64,000 nucleotides of DNA from Ulva prolifera (GCA_023078555.1 CM041198.1:9471836-9535835); one strand, 5' to 3'; counted from the first letter of the stretch, positions 35,227 to 48,356 are shown. Notes: a model not told the origin generated them from the sequence alone. Numbers and translations are program-made.

Positions 35227-36205
35227 ATGGGCCTGCACGGATCTACCTCTGAGCAAGATTCAGCAATATCAGACCTTGTACTTACGGGATATCTCGCGCG
35301 CATTGGCTATGCAAGACGTCCGTGGCACGTTTGAATTCATTGACGTGCCCCTGCTGCGATCTGCGTCACCGTAGGCTACCTGGCCACCACGATCGCTGTC
35401 CACAGCACTCCCCGATAGAACTATTGATCAGCACCTACGAATGTGTCTGGGTGCTCACATGCAGATGGTCAAAGCGACTGTGGCCAGCGAGATGGGGCAT
35501 CTGGCACCGCGGACGGAACCTGAGAGCGTGCTCAACTGGGAACACAGCGAAAGGAGCTGCAGTCTCCGGCCATCTTGCCACATTGTGCAGTTCACCCCGA
35601 TCACGCTTTTCAGGACGCTATTGCGGCTTGAGTAGGTCGGGGACACGCACGCCACTCTGTGGCACCCAGCGCCTGTAGATGATGAGAATGCAGCGCAGGC
35701 GGTCCGGATAGCGCACCCTGACATGTCAGGCGGCTTAGGGAGTGTTGCGTTTTGCTCTGATTCGCTGTGGTCTGTACCCTGTGAGCGAAGGGCCACAGCT
35801 GGGAGTCGGCATGCGCTCTGTGCCTCTGCTCAGCGGTGGGGCAGAGTCGCTGCAGTTCTCATGGGACCCCCGGCACGGGTCTGCGTGAGTCCTGCACAGG
35901 CTTTGACACTTGCGCTGCCTTCGGACAGTGGTTCCCTCCTTGGAGCTATCGGCAACCCTGCCTACGATGCTGAGGCTGCTGCGTATATGCTGGTTGATAG
36001 AGCTTGTGTCAGGGAACAAGCCGCCTCGTCCGGGGCTGAGGCTGTTGTAGACAGGGCACTTTGGCTGTTCAGGGTCCATTTCTGCCGGGCGTATGCCACA
36101 CAGCCAAGTTTGCATGCCAAGTCTGTGAAGCGGCCCCTGCTACGCATCAGAAATGTTGCTCAACAGAACCCCAGCCACAACGGCGGCATGAGCGCAGCAA
36201 CCTGA
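35227..36205 (+). CDS. Probable multi-exon gene, product not recognised
   Basis: An ATG at 35227 opens MGLHGSTSEQDSAISDLV followed by LTGYLARIGYARRP, a plausible first exon directly opposite the 5' end of the HAD gene. A long frame at 35637-36205 starts VGDTHATLWHPAPVDDEN, contains AHPDMSGGLGSVAF and ALPSDSGSLLGAIGNPAYDA, and stays open for about 190 codons. Another frame nearby reads LLSGGAESLQFSWDPRHG, which resembles a WD40 blade, but it is in a different phase. The joining introns were not resolved. Coding potential is moderate and the family is unknown; a WD40 protein is one possibility. Confidence 0.4.
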
Positions 36206-36912
36206 CATCGCCAGTAAGGAACGTTCGAGCCGGGTGGACCAATCACAAGAACACGAAAGGTCGCACATGCCATCAGAAGGTTCTTCAGGCCAAGTGCCTG
36301 TATCAGAGCGCTGTGTTGTAGACGATTTTGTGGCGTTACACGTCGGACCAAGATTTGTCACATGAGAATGCATATGTGCCGGTAGTGGTCACTATAACAG
36401 CACAAGCCGTGACATGAGCACGTCTACGCCAACTCGAGCACTGCCTCCACATACAGCAGCCTATCTGAATCGAATGAGATCAAGAATATGTACCAATTGA
36501 ACAATGATGAATAAATGCCAGAAGCGAGCCGCACTACAGGGACGCACCCAAACTCACACACACACAAGCACGGCTGCGCAGACTTCACATGATTCCAGCA
36601 ACAACGGGTGTCATTCGGTAGCAGGCAAGCCACCGTGGCAGGTGGGGCTGCATCTGCACTCCGCATCTCTCCAGCAACTCTCACAAGCATGCATCTCCAG
36701 GACCATCCGCCTGGAGTGCACGTCTAGCACATGTCGGCGCCAGTCTTGCATTGTCAAAGGGATCCAGCAATCCTCAGAAACCTCGACTGCACTGTGGCAC
36801 AATCGAGCAGCGGCGCAGCCTGTGCTTGGAGAGAGCAGCCGGGGCGCTGCTGCACGGCCACCTCAGCGTCCTTGCTGGCCCTGCTGCACGTGCTCACACC
36901 TCAGAGGGGACC
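36206..36912. other. Intergenic region 3' of Argonaute
   Basis: About 0.7 kb between the plus-strand candidate gene and the Argonaute stop codon. Short frames only; no repeats or RNA genes recognised. Confidence 0.3.
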
Positions 36913-39900
36913 TCAGAAGAGCATCGACTTGGGTTGCACGTACGTCGACAAGGTAATGTCCTTCATCGCCTTGATGTAGGCGTCACGCAGGGGTGCATCG
37001 TCCATCGCGCTGAGCAGCACTCGCACACGGGTGCAGCTCTTGTGAGCGTAGAAGATCGGAGCCGGCACCCCGACAGCCCTGCACACACACACGTCCGTGC
37101 ATGCCGCGCTCGTACGCCGGTTGTAGGCCGCCACTCGCTCGCCTCCACCGAGGGCAAATCCGAGCATTCATGTAGCTTTGGTGGCTAACGCATTGAATGA
37201 GAGCGAAGCAGAGAAGCATTAGCACCAGGAACGCATCTGCTGGAACAGAGGCGACAGTTGAAGACGTGTTGAAGGCGAAACAGGCGCACCGGGTACAGAG
37301 GCCGTATGTATGGCAGCTCCAGAAGCTGAGCATTGCCAGCGACTCCGGGCTGAATCCGATCTCATCCAGGATGCACACATACTCCGTCGGCTTGCTGGTG
37401 CCCTGGATGCCGGCCGCCGACACGAGCAGGAAGTTCTGCCGCAGCGCGGACAGCACGCCGTCCGTCGCGACAGTGCCCGGAAGCACGTTGCCATTCGCCA
37501 GCTGCTGGCCGTGACTCGCGCCCGACGCCGGCATCAGCCGCGACTGGATGCGCTTGCGGCAGATGATGACGCTCATTGCGCAGTGCTTCGGCAGCACATC
37601 GCCGGGCCCCTCCTCTGTGTTCACCCGGGCTCCCACAGCGGTCGGCAGCGGCTTGAGCGCCGCAAGCTCCTCCTCCTTGCCGACGTAGAAGTCATCGACC
37701 TCGTCCCGGATCGCCTGCACTGGCCCGCAGCGGTGTCTCGGGTCGCACAGATCTGGTGCAGTAGCAGGTTTCCGGAACGCTGGGTGGCCGGGCAGTGGTG
37801 CAGACGTGTCACGTGGCGAACCACGTGCGGCAGGGACCGGGGGGACACACCTCCTTCATCTGCGCAATTTCTGTTTCCAAAATTTCGTTGTATTGACCCT
37901 CTGCCACGCCATCTCGGAAGACCTGCACCGTGGCGCCTGGTGATGCTGCATGCGGCACCTGCCAGTGTGCGCATTTGCACCTGAGCAGCATTATGTATCT
38001 GTTGGAGTGCAAGCGGGCCGCTACTGACCACTGGTTGTTCATGTTCTGGACATAGCCGACGAGACCACTGTATCGCCTTATTCTGTGTCGTCGGTGGTCA
38101 TGTTGGTGACGCATATACCTGTCTCCATGTGAAAGAGTCTCAAAGTGAATGATCTTACTTGCGCCACTAATAAAGCAATAACTACGGCAATCAAAGCACA
38201 GGGCTGCCGCTTCGCACACTGGCACACTGGTTTGGCCCACAGGACGGCCAAGCTTGTAGCAAACTCGTCGGGCACCATGCTCATGCACACGCACTGACTT
38301 AAGTCTCCAAGCCTAGCCATTCACAGCATCAATATATCTTTATATTAGTCACATCTTAGCCGCGCAGATGTGCCTCACTTCTACTCAAGTATATGACAGG
38401 TGGCCGATGAAACAGGTCAAATTTGTGAAAATAGCCGACGACATCCTGACGACGGCTTGTTGACGGCTTTGAAACGACAATCCCTCAACATTCGAAAACA
38501 AATACCTACCAGTACAGATGAGATGCTGCGGGCTGCTGCCTGCTGCCCAGCGAGGAGCGTGGTGTGCCTCGCACGGGGCCGCAGCACACAGGCACAGGCG
38601 GGGGCGCACCACAAACTGGCGCGGCAGGTGGCCGTTGCGGCGGTTGTACGCCTTCAGCAACATGCGCATCGCCTGCTGCAGCTCGCCAGTGATAGCCTCC
38701 TGCCCCTTGTGCTGCTGCACGATCGGCACGGACGCGTACTGCCCCAGATACTGCAGCACAGACACACACAGCCTCAGCCGACCTGCTCGCGCGTGCTGTG
38801 CCATGACTGCATCCGCGTCTGTTCCACCCCCCCCACACCCCTTTGCGGCGGGGGGCAGGGGCGGTCAGACAGGCCGGAAGGTGCGCAGCAAGCAGCACAT
38901 GATGCGCACCGGATCCATTGACGCTGTGACGCAGGCGACGCTGAAGGCATTCTCGTCGAAGTTTGCGGCGGAGCGCTCCGGATGGCTGACATCGATGCCG
39001 ATGAACATGAAGGCGCCGCTCACCGCGGAAGCCTCGGCGGAGGCCGGCTCGGAGACCTGCCGGAGGATGTCCGACATGCGCGGCAGGCCGCGGGGCATGC
39101 CCCAGAGCGAGAAGTTCACGCCACCGAGCTTCATGTTCACCTTGAAGGCCATGTTGAGCGCGTACGTCTGGCCGCCCTTGCTTGCCTTGTACGGGTCGAA
39201 ACACTGGGAGATGATGCGCTTGAGGCCGTCGCAGCCGTACTCCGCCATCGCATTCGGGTCCTCACACGCACTCTTCACATACTTGTATGAGTGAGAGTTC
39301 GCTGCATGCATGCCGGAAGCTCAGGCACAGGCGGGCGGAGGAGGGGCACTGGCTGTGGCTTTGGCGCGTGAGAGTGCGGGGTGCAAGGGCGTGCACTTTG
39401 TGGTGCACGGCTGGTGGCTCGGGAGGAATATGCTGCCACCCTCTCCGACCCGACAATGGCACAGGAGCTGTGAGGGCTGGTGAGTGCTGGTGTTGGCAAT
39501 GAGCCCGCCGTGCGTTGCACACCAGCACCCCCCTTCCCCCGCATGGGCTCCTGACGCGCCGCGCGGACGAGGGGTGCGCTTGCGCTGGCGGCTGCAGCTG
39601 CCACGCTGCAGTCGATCGCAGAGCAGCACACAGCGAGCACAGCGGCGGGGCGCACATTCGATCGGCACAAACAGCACAAAGTTGTCGTTGATGCGCATGC
39701 CCTGGCTCTTGGCCTTCGCGAGGGCATCCTTGACGAGCCGCACTCCGTCGTCGTATGACTCGGGGGCCTCGCCTTGCACGTGCACATCGCTCGAACGCAC
39801 GTTCTGATCCAGATCCACGGCGGCGACCTCCTGGAGCTTGGACACGAACCGGTCGACCTGCACGTCAGTGTTGAGGCGCCTTGCAGAATGTTTCGGGCTG

Positions 39901-42900
39901 CCATCCGAATATCAGACCCAAGTACTCGGAATTGTTCTGCGTGGTCGGGCCCGGCCACCCGGCACCGATGCACATGCGGCAGAGCTGTCGGGGGCGCCTG
40001 CTCTGCCGCACTGCCATGACCAGAGACCAGAAAGGATGCGGATTGGGAGCAGCTTGAGGGGCGGACCGTGCTACAGGCCTCTCGGGTGTCGCAGCGGCGG
40101 GCGAGGGTCAGGATCGCGTAGCCCTGCAGCGCCTCCCGCTTCAGGAACTGCGCCGCGCCTGCGTTCCACTTGCCCTCGCGCACCTCAAACGCCTTTGCTG
40201 AGCCGCCCGGCGAGCCGTCGTCCTTGTGCGGCGCGCCATACTGCAGGATGGGCGATGCCAGCAGGAACGCGTCCGCCTGAACACACAGCACGGCTGAGGA
40301 GGTGACCTTCAGCAAGGTGCGCTGCGCTGGAGCACGCCCGGCCAGCCTCGCAGGCGGCTGCGCCAGGGCAGCGCTGATAGGTTCAGGGCAGACTAGAGCG
40401 GAGGCTTGGGCTTGCTGAGCAGGATGGATGCAGTGCAACAGCTCCACGGCAGCATGCACAAAGCAGGACCGTGAGGAACAGAGGGTTTCGGCAACAGCAG
40501 GGAGCTGCGCTGCCGCTGCCGCTGCCGTATGCCGGAAATTTCCACCAGGCGGAATGCAAAGAACGTTCCAGTCTGTCACTCGTATGATGCACCGCTGTGC
40601 CAGGCGTGCAGAAGGTACGTGGACGTTGGGAACTCTGGGGGTGTCGCCTGTTGGCTGACTGATGCACATGCAAACATGCAGTCCTAGGGAAGCACTAGGC
40701 TGCAGTAGTGCCACGGCCGGCAGTATGAGACGGAGCTGCAACAGGCCGCTGTGTCGTACCGATGTGAGTCTGTCGCCGTCAGGAGGCTCCATCCACTCGC
40801 GGACGTGTTCCATCATCTTCTTGGACGTGAGCTCCCGCATCACGGCCTGGATCTGCGACTTCTTCTCGTGCGGCTTCTTTGCCATGAGCTTGATCATCTG
40901 CACAGCACCGCCAGCGTTGCAGCAGCGCAGTGTCGCACACATGCCCCAGAGGCAGTCACGGATTCCCGAAACCACGACAGCGGCAGGATGCGATTGCACG
41001 AGGCATGCCCACAGGCAGCAACTGAAACACTGCCAGGCATGCATGTGGGCAGATGAACAAGCTTCACCAGCGACCGCAAATCTATGGACTGCTTGGCCAT
41101 GCAGGCCCACACGCAAGCCAAGGCTGGAAAAAAATGCTTGCTGTAGAGAGATCCCTATCAGTGTGAAGGACTGCAATCCCAAGCAGCAGGCGCTCGGCCC
41201 GCACCTGGTCGGCATACTGTGTGCCAGTGGAGAAGAGCTGGCCAGGCTTGATGGCCAGGAGTTCCAGAGGCACGAGGTCTGGATTTTCCTGCGACCGCTT
41301 CTTGTTCCGCGAGACGTCTACCAGGTTGGCATGGGGGTACTGCAGCTTCCGGCCTAGCAGCTGTTCCCAGTACCTGCGCAAACTCATGATTCCTTGCATG
41401 TTTCGATCTCAGTGGGCATGTGGGCCATCCCAGCTGTACAAACTGGTCTCTTTGTCTCTCCATACGCGAGCTAGGGAGCAGGGAGCAGGACCAGGGAGCA
41501 GGGAGCAGGACCAGAACAGGACTGCAGCGCATACGCTTCTCCAGAGCTCTGCAGTCATCGAGCTGGGATGACAAGCGCAGTGACCGCACAACGCACTGAA
41601 TCCAAAGTCGAACATCTTTGCAAGTTCCCAGACCCAGGCGACGCTCGGGCAAACAGCTCCCGCAGAAGCCATATTGGCTTGGCACAAAAGCCTGACTGGC
41701 TAGACCACAAGCAGGTTGGCATGAGCCGAAGCACATCGGCCTAGGCACCGAGGCATTGGGGTGAACCTGTTGGCGACGAGGTCGCCTGAAAGCAGGGGAA
41801 TAGCAAAAGGACGAGTGCTTGGATCGGCCTGACGCTGTACGTAGCCCATGTCGAACGAGGTGTGTTGAACGGCGAAGTGCGACCAGTGGCAGCCTCTGGG
41901 TCGACGTTCTGCAGTGTGGGACACAGGCATTTACATGGACGTGGAAGCGTTGACAGGTGCACATGAGCAGGAAGGCAGGGGCTGGTACAGGGCTGCAAGG
42001 GGACCGCACTGCTGCACGGACACCTGTTCGCCATTCTTGTCAAAACGGAAGTCGGCCGCCGAACTGGCATGAAGGCCGCGGGCCCGCACGGGGCGGCCGT
42101 TCTTGGCGGGTGTGCAGTTGTCCATCACCATGTCGCGGCCCTTGAGCGCCTTGGTGAGTGTCTTGTTCATGTTGTAATCATCGTACGTCTCGTCCAGCCT
42201 GAGACCCACACCCTGCACAGGTCCACGGCGCTGAAAGCAGCCTTGGTCTTGTGAGAGGACCGCACGCTTGTTTTGCTGCACCTGATTTATGGCACATCCA
42301 ATTGCCGAGTGCACCGGGAATTCACCAGCAGGGCCTCCCCCCCCGCGGCCCCAGAAACATGCTGATGGGGCCCGCCGCGCTGCCGGCGTGATGCAGTTCA
42401 GTGATACATGCATGTGGCACAGCACAGCATGCATAGCATGGCAGCAATTGCAACGAACACATCGGGGGCTGGATGTGCGCCGATCTGCGGGTGCTCACAG
42501 ATGGCAAGGGGTTGGCACAGCCAGTTCAACATGTGACACAACGGGGGCGAGATCAGCAGGGCACCTTCAGGACATCGGCGACGTTGCCCGGCTTGACCAT
42601 GAGCGCCGGCGACGAGTTGGCGACGAGCACAGGGCCACGGTTGGTGGCGTAGATGTGCACGGACGCGCCGATGCGGACCTCCCGCAGGCGCTCTTCGCTC
42701 AACCCGCTCGCGCCGCGTTTCTGCACAACGACCCTGCGTCACAGCGCCACTTGCCCCCACAAGCACTGGGGACGGCTCAAGCGGCCGCATTGCTGGCCGC
42801 CCGGCGCCGTGGCGTCGCAATGGTGCACTGGGTGGTCATGCAGCAGAAGCGGCTGGCAGGAGGGAGCAGCGTCACGGAACGGGGCTGCGTGTTGACAGCG

Positions 42901-45900
42901 GCTTTGCCGGAGGGCGCACCGGCTCGAGAGCAGCCCTCAGGCCTGGCTCATTGGAGACGCAATTGAAGATGCTGCGAGAGAGCGTCGACATGCCCGGAGT
43001 GAGCATGGCGGCGTGCCTCCACACGACCTCGAGCACCCGCACGGCATCGCCGTACGGCTCCACAACCTTGGTCTTGACCGCCTGCACCACGTCCGCCGCC
43101 AAATTTCGAACACACGCAACGACGCAGTGGGTGTGATGCCGGCAGCCAGCCGCGAGGGGCAGGGCTCGATGCCGTTCTGAAGGTGCGCAAAGGGGCACAG
43201 TGGCATCGCCGGTACCGGTGCGCATCTGCCCCCATGAGCCACGCGTGCCGATGATCTGCAGCGCGCATGACAGGCCGCAAGTCCAGCAGCAGTTTTCATG
43301 GGCTCCTTGAAGCGCAGGTTGTTGTGGTCAATCTGCTTGAAACAAGATATATCTGGATGCATCGACCATCAGCAACTAAGTTATCCTGAAATGTGGTCAT
43401 GAACATGCGGCCTCATGTGAGGCTATCCATGGACAGAGCCAGACCCTGCTCAGTATGGCACATTGCGGCGGCTGCACTGCAAGAGGGCGGAGCCGCACCT
43501 CCTCGCAGAACGCCGCCATTTCAGACATGCAGCGCATGTCGATCGACGTCGTCTGCTGGACCACGACTTTCCACGGCCGCGACCGCCGGCCGGTGCCTGG
43601 GCCACCAAAGTCCACGACGTCCTCAAACTCCACCTTATCGGCTGCCTCTTTGCCCTCGGGTGGCTGGACGGCGCCGTCCATTGAGAAGAGGGTGCTCCGG
43701 CCATCATACCTGCATCCCGGCCACCTCGCTCAACTCTTGCTTCGGCTCATGCACCAGCTGCGCACTTCACAGCTGCCACAGCGGGAGCATACAAGACCAC
43801 CATGCTGAGGCGCTGGACGTGCAGTACTACCCAGATGCGGAATCACTCACGATACCATAGATTGCCTTGTACACGGATGCAAGTGCGCCTTTCAGGAGGT
43901 GATCAATCTCATAAAAAGCTGCTGCGCGAGCCCGCAAACACTGCACGCCACAGCACAGCGACGGTGTGGCTGTGGGGGTGCCTTTCAAGCAGCCCTCAAG
44001 GCCACGCAGATGCTTGCGGAATGACCTGCAGGAGGAGCTGCAACGTACGCCCACTTGCCCGAGTGCCAGCCGAGGCGCTCCGCCAGGGCGACGATGATCT
44101 CAAATGCCTCCTCCGGGGTCTTGGGTGGGTCGTCCGCTGTCAGCATGAACTCCGCTGGTGGCTCGGGCTGACCCTCCTGGGCCGGGAGGATGTTGCGCTT
44201 GATGGTGACGTGCCACTGCAGCACCTGGGACTTCACGTTGCACTGCAGCGCGAATGAGTTGCTCTCCACCTTGCATGGCTTGATGACATCCACCTTCTCC
44301 CCGCCCGCCTGCATGCATGCTCCTGCCTATGTGCTGCAAATCCGCCCTGGCTGCTGCAGGCTGTGGGATGTGCCTCTGAATGTTCATTCGCTGTTCATTC
44401 AAAAAACAAGATGGAGAGCGATCGAGCATGGTTGGGTCGACGCATCCAGACAATTTCTTTTATCGATCAAGGCTGAGGCGAATCATGCTGCAGGCACCTG
44501 ATCAGACGATCCATCTGGAGCAGCACCACACGCGGAGGCATCGTACAGACCATCCACAATCAACACTCTCGTTCAAACTCACTCTCGTTCGTGCAAGCAC
44601 CACTTACTCTATACGCACACGCACAAGCTGCCGCCTGTCCGTCACCAGATCTCCAGCCTTCCCCCTTACTCGGGGACCGCATGAAGATCGCATGTCGGCA
44701 CAGCATCACCGAAAGCCGCATGACTGGAGGACTCTCTAGGATCTGCGCCGACGCATCGGCGGCGGGCATGCTGCCTTCGGCACAGACGCGCCGCACCTGT
44801 GTGGAGATGGCTTCGATGTTGGGCTGCCGTGGCAGCGGGAACTCGTGCCAGAGGGTGTTAACGCCGGAGTCGACGCGCCACCGCAGCGCGTGGTCCTCGA
44901 AGTGGGTGTTCTCCAGTGCCTCGATCATCGCTCCGACCTTCTCGTCCGCCTTCTCGACGGGCACCGAGTTCACTGCACATGGCGCATGCTCAGCATGCAC
45001 GTCCTGGCGAGCACGGCCACAGCGGCGCATGGCCATGTGCGGCCGTGTGCAAGAGCAGCGGGTGGCAGTGGCATCAGCATCGCAGTCTCGCAGCTGCCTC
45101 TGGCACTGCCTGTGCATGAACTACCACGTTTGCGAAGGCGACCGGTGATCAGTACACATGCTATCAGCCACAGTGGCGACTGCCTCGCTGAAGTTCGTAA
45201 GTGGGACATGCACATTCGGCCTCGACTCAGTATTCTCCATACATACCTTGACTCCCTGGCGCTGCAACAGCAGCGCACAGGAGGCAGCTGACCGCAAAGA
45301 TAGACGACACAGATCATGCCCTGCATGCATGCATACAAGGCCAAGCATGTGTCGTACTGCTGAAGCAGCGGGTGGCAGTGACACGCACCTGCTCCACCAC
45401 CACCGCGGCCTCGGCCGCCACCCCGGCCGCCGCCGCGGCCACCGTAGCCACCACCACCGCGGCCGCCGTAGCCTCCGCCACCCCCATACCCACCGCCACC
45501 GCCCCCGTACCCACTGCCACCACCGCCACGGCCGCCATAGCCACGGCCGCCACCGTAATCGTCACGCCGTGCAGCGCCTCCGCCACCATAGCCACCTCCA
45601 CCACCGCCGTAGCCGCCGCCTTGGCCACCTCGGTCCCCGTAGCCTCCTCCGCCGCCCCTCCGGTCACCGCCACCATATCCCCCACCATATCCGCCGCCGC
45701 GGTCGCCACCGCCATAGCCGCCGCCCCCACGGTCGCCTCCACCGTATGACGCGCCACCGTACCCTCCACCACCACGATCACCGCCGCCGTAGCCACCTCC
45801 GCCATAGCCACCGCCACCGCGATCACCACCCCCGTAGCCACCACCACCGCGGTCTCCGCCCCCGTAGCCGCCGCCACCGCGGTCTCCGCCCCCGTAGCCG

Positions 45901-46253
45901 CCGCCACCGCGGTCTCCGCCCCCGTAGCCGCCGCCACCGCGGTCACCGCCCCCGTAGCCGCCGCCACCGCCCTGTCCGCCCCCACCATATCCCCCACCAC
46001 TGTACCCGGCGCGGCGGTCACCACCGCCGCCGCCACCGCCGTAGCCGCCGCCGCCGCCACCGCCGTAGCCGCCGCCGCCGCCATACCCTCCACCTCTGTC
46101 ACCGCCACCACCTCCGCCTCCAGGTGAGCTGCCGTAGCCACCGCCGTCATAGCTGCCACGGGGTCTGCCCCGTCCGCTCTGTGAGGAGCTGCCGTATCCT
46201 CCGCCCTGGCGGTCCCCGTAGCCACCCCCTCTGTTGTCGCGCCGATCGCTCAT
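36913..46253 (-). CDS. AGO: Argonaute protein with long Gly/Tyr/Arg-rich N-terminus
   Basis: Small-RNA-binding effector of RNA silencing. About 18 exons are visible. Exon 1 starts MSDRRDNRGGGYGDRQGGG and encodes about 287 residues of GGYGGGDR-type repeats. N-domain exons follow at 44725-44970, 44045-44310 and 43450-43700 (YDGRSTLFSMDG). L1 and PAZ parts lie at 42965-43110, 42560-42740, 42005-42215 (GLRLDETYDDYNMNKTLTKA) and 41210-41376 (LGRKLQYPHANLVDV). L2/MID exons are at 40760-40905, 40080-40280 and 39660-39870. PIWI exons follow: 38870-39290 with FDPYKASKGGQTYALN and the first catalytic Asp in FIGIDVSHP; 38620-38790 with the Glu finger (QEAITGELQQAM); 37840-37950 with the second Asp in FRDGVAEGQYNE; and 37330-37710 with AAGIQGTSKPTEYVCIL. 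The C-terminus is TLSTYVQPKSMLF. Where slicing Argonautes have the fourth catalytic residue (His or Asp), this protein has Glu. A micro-exon near 45250-45264 (RQGVK) is likely. Internal exon edges are approximate. Confidence 0.95.
41473..41512. repeat. 20-bp tandem duplication in an Argonaute intron
   Basis: Two adjacent identical copies of agggagcagggagcaggacc lie between Argonaute exons. It is a simple tandem duplication without visible function. Confidence 0.8.
45392..46252. repeat. Minisatellite-like coding repeat of Argonaute exon 1
   Basis: The exon encoding the GGYGGGDR repeats is itself repetitive DNA. The clearest part, about 45840-45965, consists of near-identical 30-base units (on the plus strand ccgccaccgcggtctccgcc followed by cccgtagccg), each encoding about ten residues. 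Such an array is prone to length change by slippage or unequal exchange. The opposite strand has long His/Arg-rich and Ala/Thr-rich open frames that are by-products of the repeat. Confidence 0.85.
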
Positions 46254-47228
46254 GGCTCAGCGAGATGTGTTGCTGTGGGCTTGGCTAAATCAAAGATCTG
46301 TAGCAACATGAGGACGGTTAGGGGAACCCATACTGACAGTGCATGATGCAGCGCCACAGATCATGACACACTGTCCCAGTCTCGACCATCAGACACATGC
46401 AGCGAATAGCAGATGCGTCGACGTGGCATCCGGGGTGCGGCAGCGGTGGCTCTTGCTCGGGCCTGTGCTGCGATCTGAGATGCCAACGCAGCAGCACGGC
46501 GCACACAGCACAGAGCCCAGAAATTTTCACGAGCATTTCGGGGACGTTTCGGCATGTGCGTGGAAGCCCTAGCAGACCAATATTGAACTGTGCCAATCTT
46601 GAAGAATAGAAGACACTCCATGTGTCTTGCATGTTTGCGGCACATCACGAGTTCACATTCGTGACGACGTCGCGCCATCGCGACTGCTGAAAGTCCACGG
46701 AGGACATGCACGCCGCAAGCAATCGACGGCTGCTCAGAAGCGAAGTTCGCCAGAGCTCGCTAAATACCTCCTGGAATTACTGACATCGATGTTCGCTCGA
46801 TTTTCTACGCCATGCACAGACTAAGCTAAGCAGAATGGTGATCTCACCACTACCCTGCTTCATCCAGCAGCAACGCGCGCAATAATCCTCCAGCACTTCA
46901 GGAATAAGAACTCTTGGCTTGAAGCGTTTCGGTTGAGAACGCAGCGCTAGATGGCTGTGCCTTTCGACGGTGACTGCTTCAAGGTGCTTTGCAACATCCA
47001 TGCACCAGCTTTGTGCAAGGCAACTTGCCCATTCATCAGTTCGTGTAACTTGCGTGGCAGATTTTGTGTTATCGCTTCAGCCGAGCTCCCATCGCGATAA
47101 AATCTCTGGAGCTGAGACAGCCGAACAGCACGTCGAATCTTGCACAGCCTGGCATGCATTTTCGAAGTCGCGTCAAGTCGGCTTGTGTCTGGGACCGTGC
47201 ATCTGCCAAACGTTGCTGCCTTCAAGCG
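46254..47228. other. Upstream region of Argonaute, nothing recognised
   Basis: About 1 kb between the Argonaute start (minus strand) and a candidate plus-strand gene, so probably a divergent promoter region. Frames on both strands are short and lack motifs. Confidence 0.3.
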
Positions 47229-47820
47229 ATGGTGAAAACAAGGGGAGGGATCAGTTATGCAGTGAACCACTGGGAAATCAGCGTCGAACTCATCAAGTAA
47301 ATGCAGCAGACTGCACCTATAGCTACAGCCAGCAGCATGTAGCATAAGCAATTGCTTACCACTCTTGCGGGGCGCCTACAAAGTCTTGCAGTTGTGGCCT
47401 TGGCCTAGCGCCGGCAAACAGAAACAACTGGACGAACTTCTGAGGCATGGTACACATGTAGCAGACTGCGGCGCTGTACACCCCAAGTGCAAGCAGCTGT
47501 GAATATTGGCAGTGGAGTCCTGCCAGTGCATGGCACGTGTCATGCACCAGCTGGCAGCTAGGGAGCGGTGCCGTTACGGTACCGCCCCCTACGCACAAGT
47601 GTGCACCGGCGCAGTGACCATGCATGATGATGCGGTGCCACCCAGTAGAATTCGAATGTGCGTGGTGCAGCCCCAGCTGTTCAGATGTCTCGTGCCAGCA
47701 GACCCGGACTTTAGGCTCTACAAAGACCTCACCTCTCAGCTGCGCATGCATTGCGGGTTCGGTGTTGCTGCGGGCCCACGTCGCCACTTTCGGCTGCGCA
47801 GCTCACAAGCAAAGGTGTGA
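47229..47820 (+). CDS. Possible small multi-exon gene, unrecognised
   Basis: An ATG at 47229 opens MVKTRGGISYAVNHWEISVE and is followed at 47297 by a donor of the form AA|GTAAAT. A second exon-like frame near 47392-47500 reads PSAGKQKQLDELLRHGTHV. A third at about 47560-47820 reads LAARERCRYGTAPYAQVC and ends FRLRSSQAKV before a stop. The first junction could not be phased with certainty. Composition is protein-like, but no family is recognised. Confidence 0.35.
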
Positions 47821-48356
47821 CTGAATGGATTTTGTTATCCCAATCAACCACCAGTGGCAAGAGGCCGCAGCAGACGTAAAGTCGAGGCATGTGGCGCGAA
47901 GCTAGAGTTAGTCAGATCGTGAGCTGTGTGTGCAATACGGACGACCGTTTCCGCTACGACTTTCAAATGCCCTATACATAGTGCAGTCTGAGGTTCCGTG
48001 TTGCTCGATGGTTATATAAGAGCTTAACCTTGCTGCTGATTTGCACCTCTGTACCTGCGTTCCTCCGAGCAGGGAGTCGTGCTCGCCCTGCGCTGCAGCA
48101 GCATAACCACGCTAGCGTCAGCCTGTATCCTTGACAATTACCAAAATCCCACACACAGCTACAGCATACTCCGACGCCTGCTCTCGTCAGGTTCCTGAGG
48201 CTGTCCTTGCATCTTACAGCGCTCAGCCGTGTAGTGCCGGACGAGTAACTGGTGTCCAGCTGGGCCTGCGATCACCGGTCATGCAGTTCGCCACATACAA
48301 GAAGAAGTAATCGAAAGGACAGACGGACTCTGATCCGCTCACGCGCTTTTAGACGC
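47821..48356. other. Intergenic, probable promoter of the helical-repeat gene
   Basis: No open frame with motifs was seen. The plus-strand frame into the next gene is open from 48252 but the first ATG is at 48357. Confidence 0.3.

Noticed and set aside
35227..35330. Arylamine N-acetyltransferase, because of the YLARIGY string
   Set aside because: The string resembles that family's N-terminus, but no Cys-containing active-site exon or other family motif was found downstream.
45158..46288. Plus-strand His/Arg-rich and Ala/Thr-rich frames opposite Argonaute exon 1
   Set aside because: They are antisense by-products of the Gly-Tyr-Arg repeat codons and have no domain or splice support.
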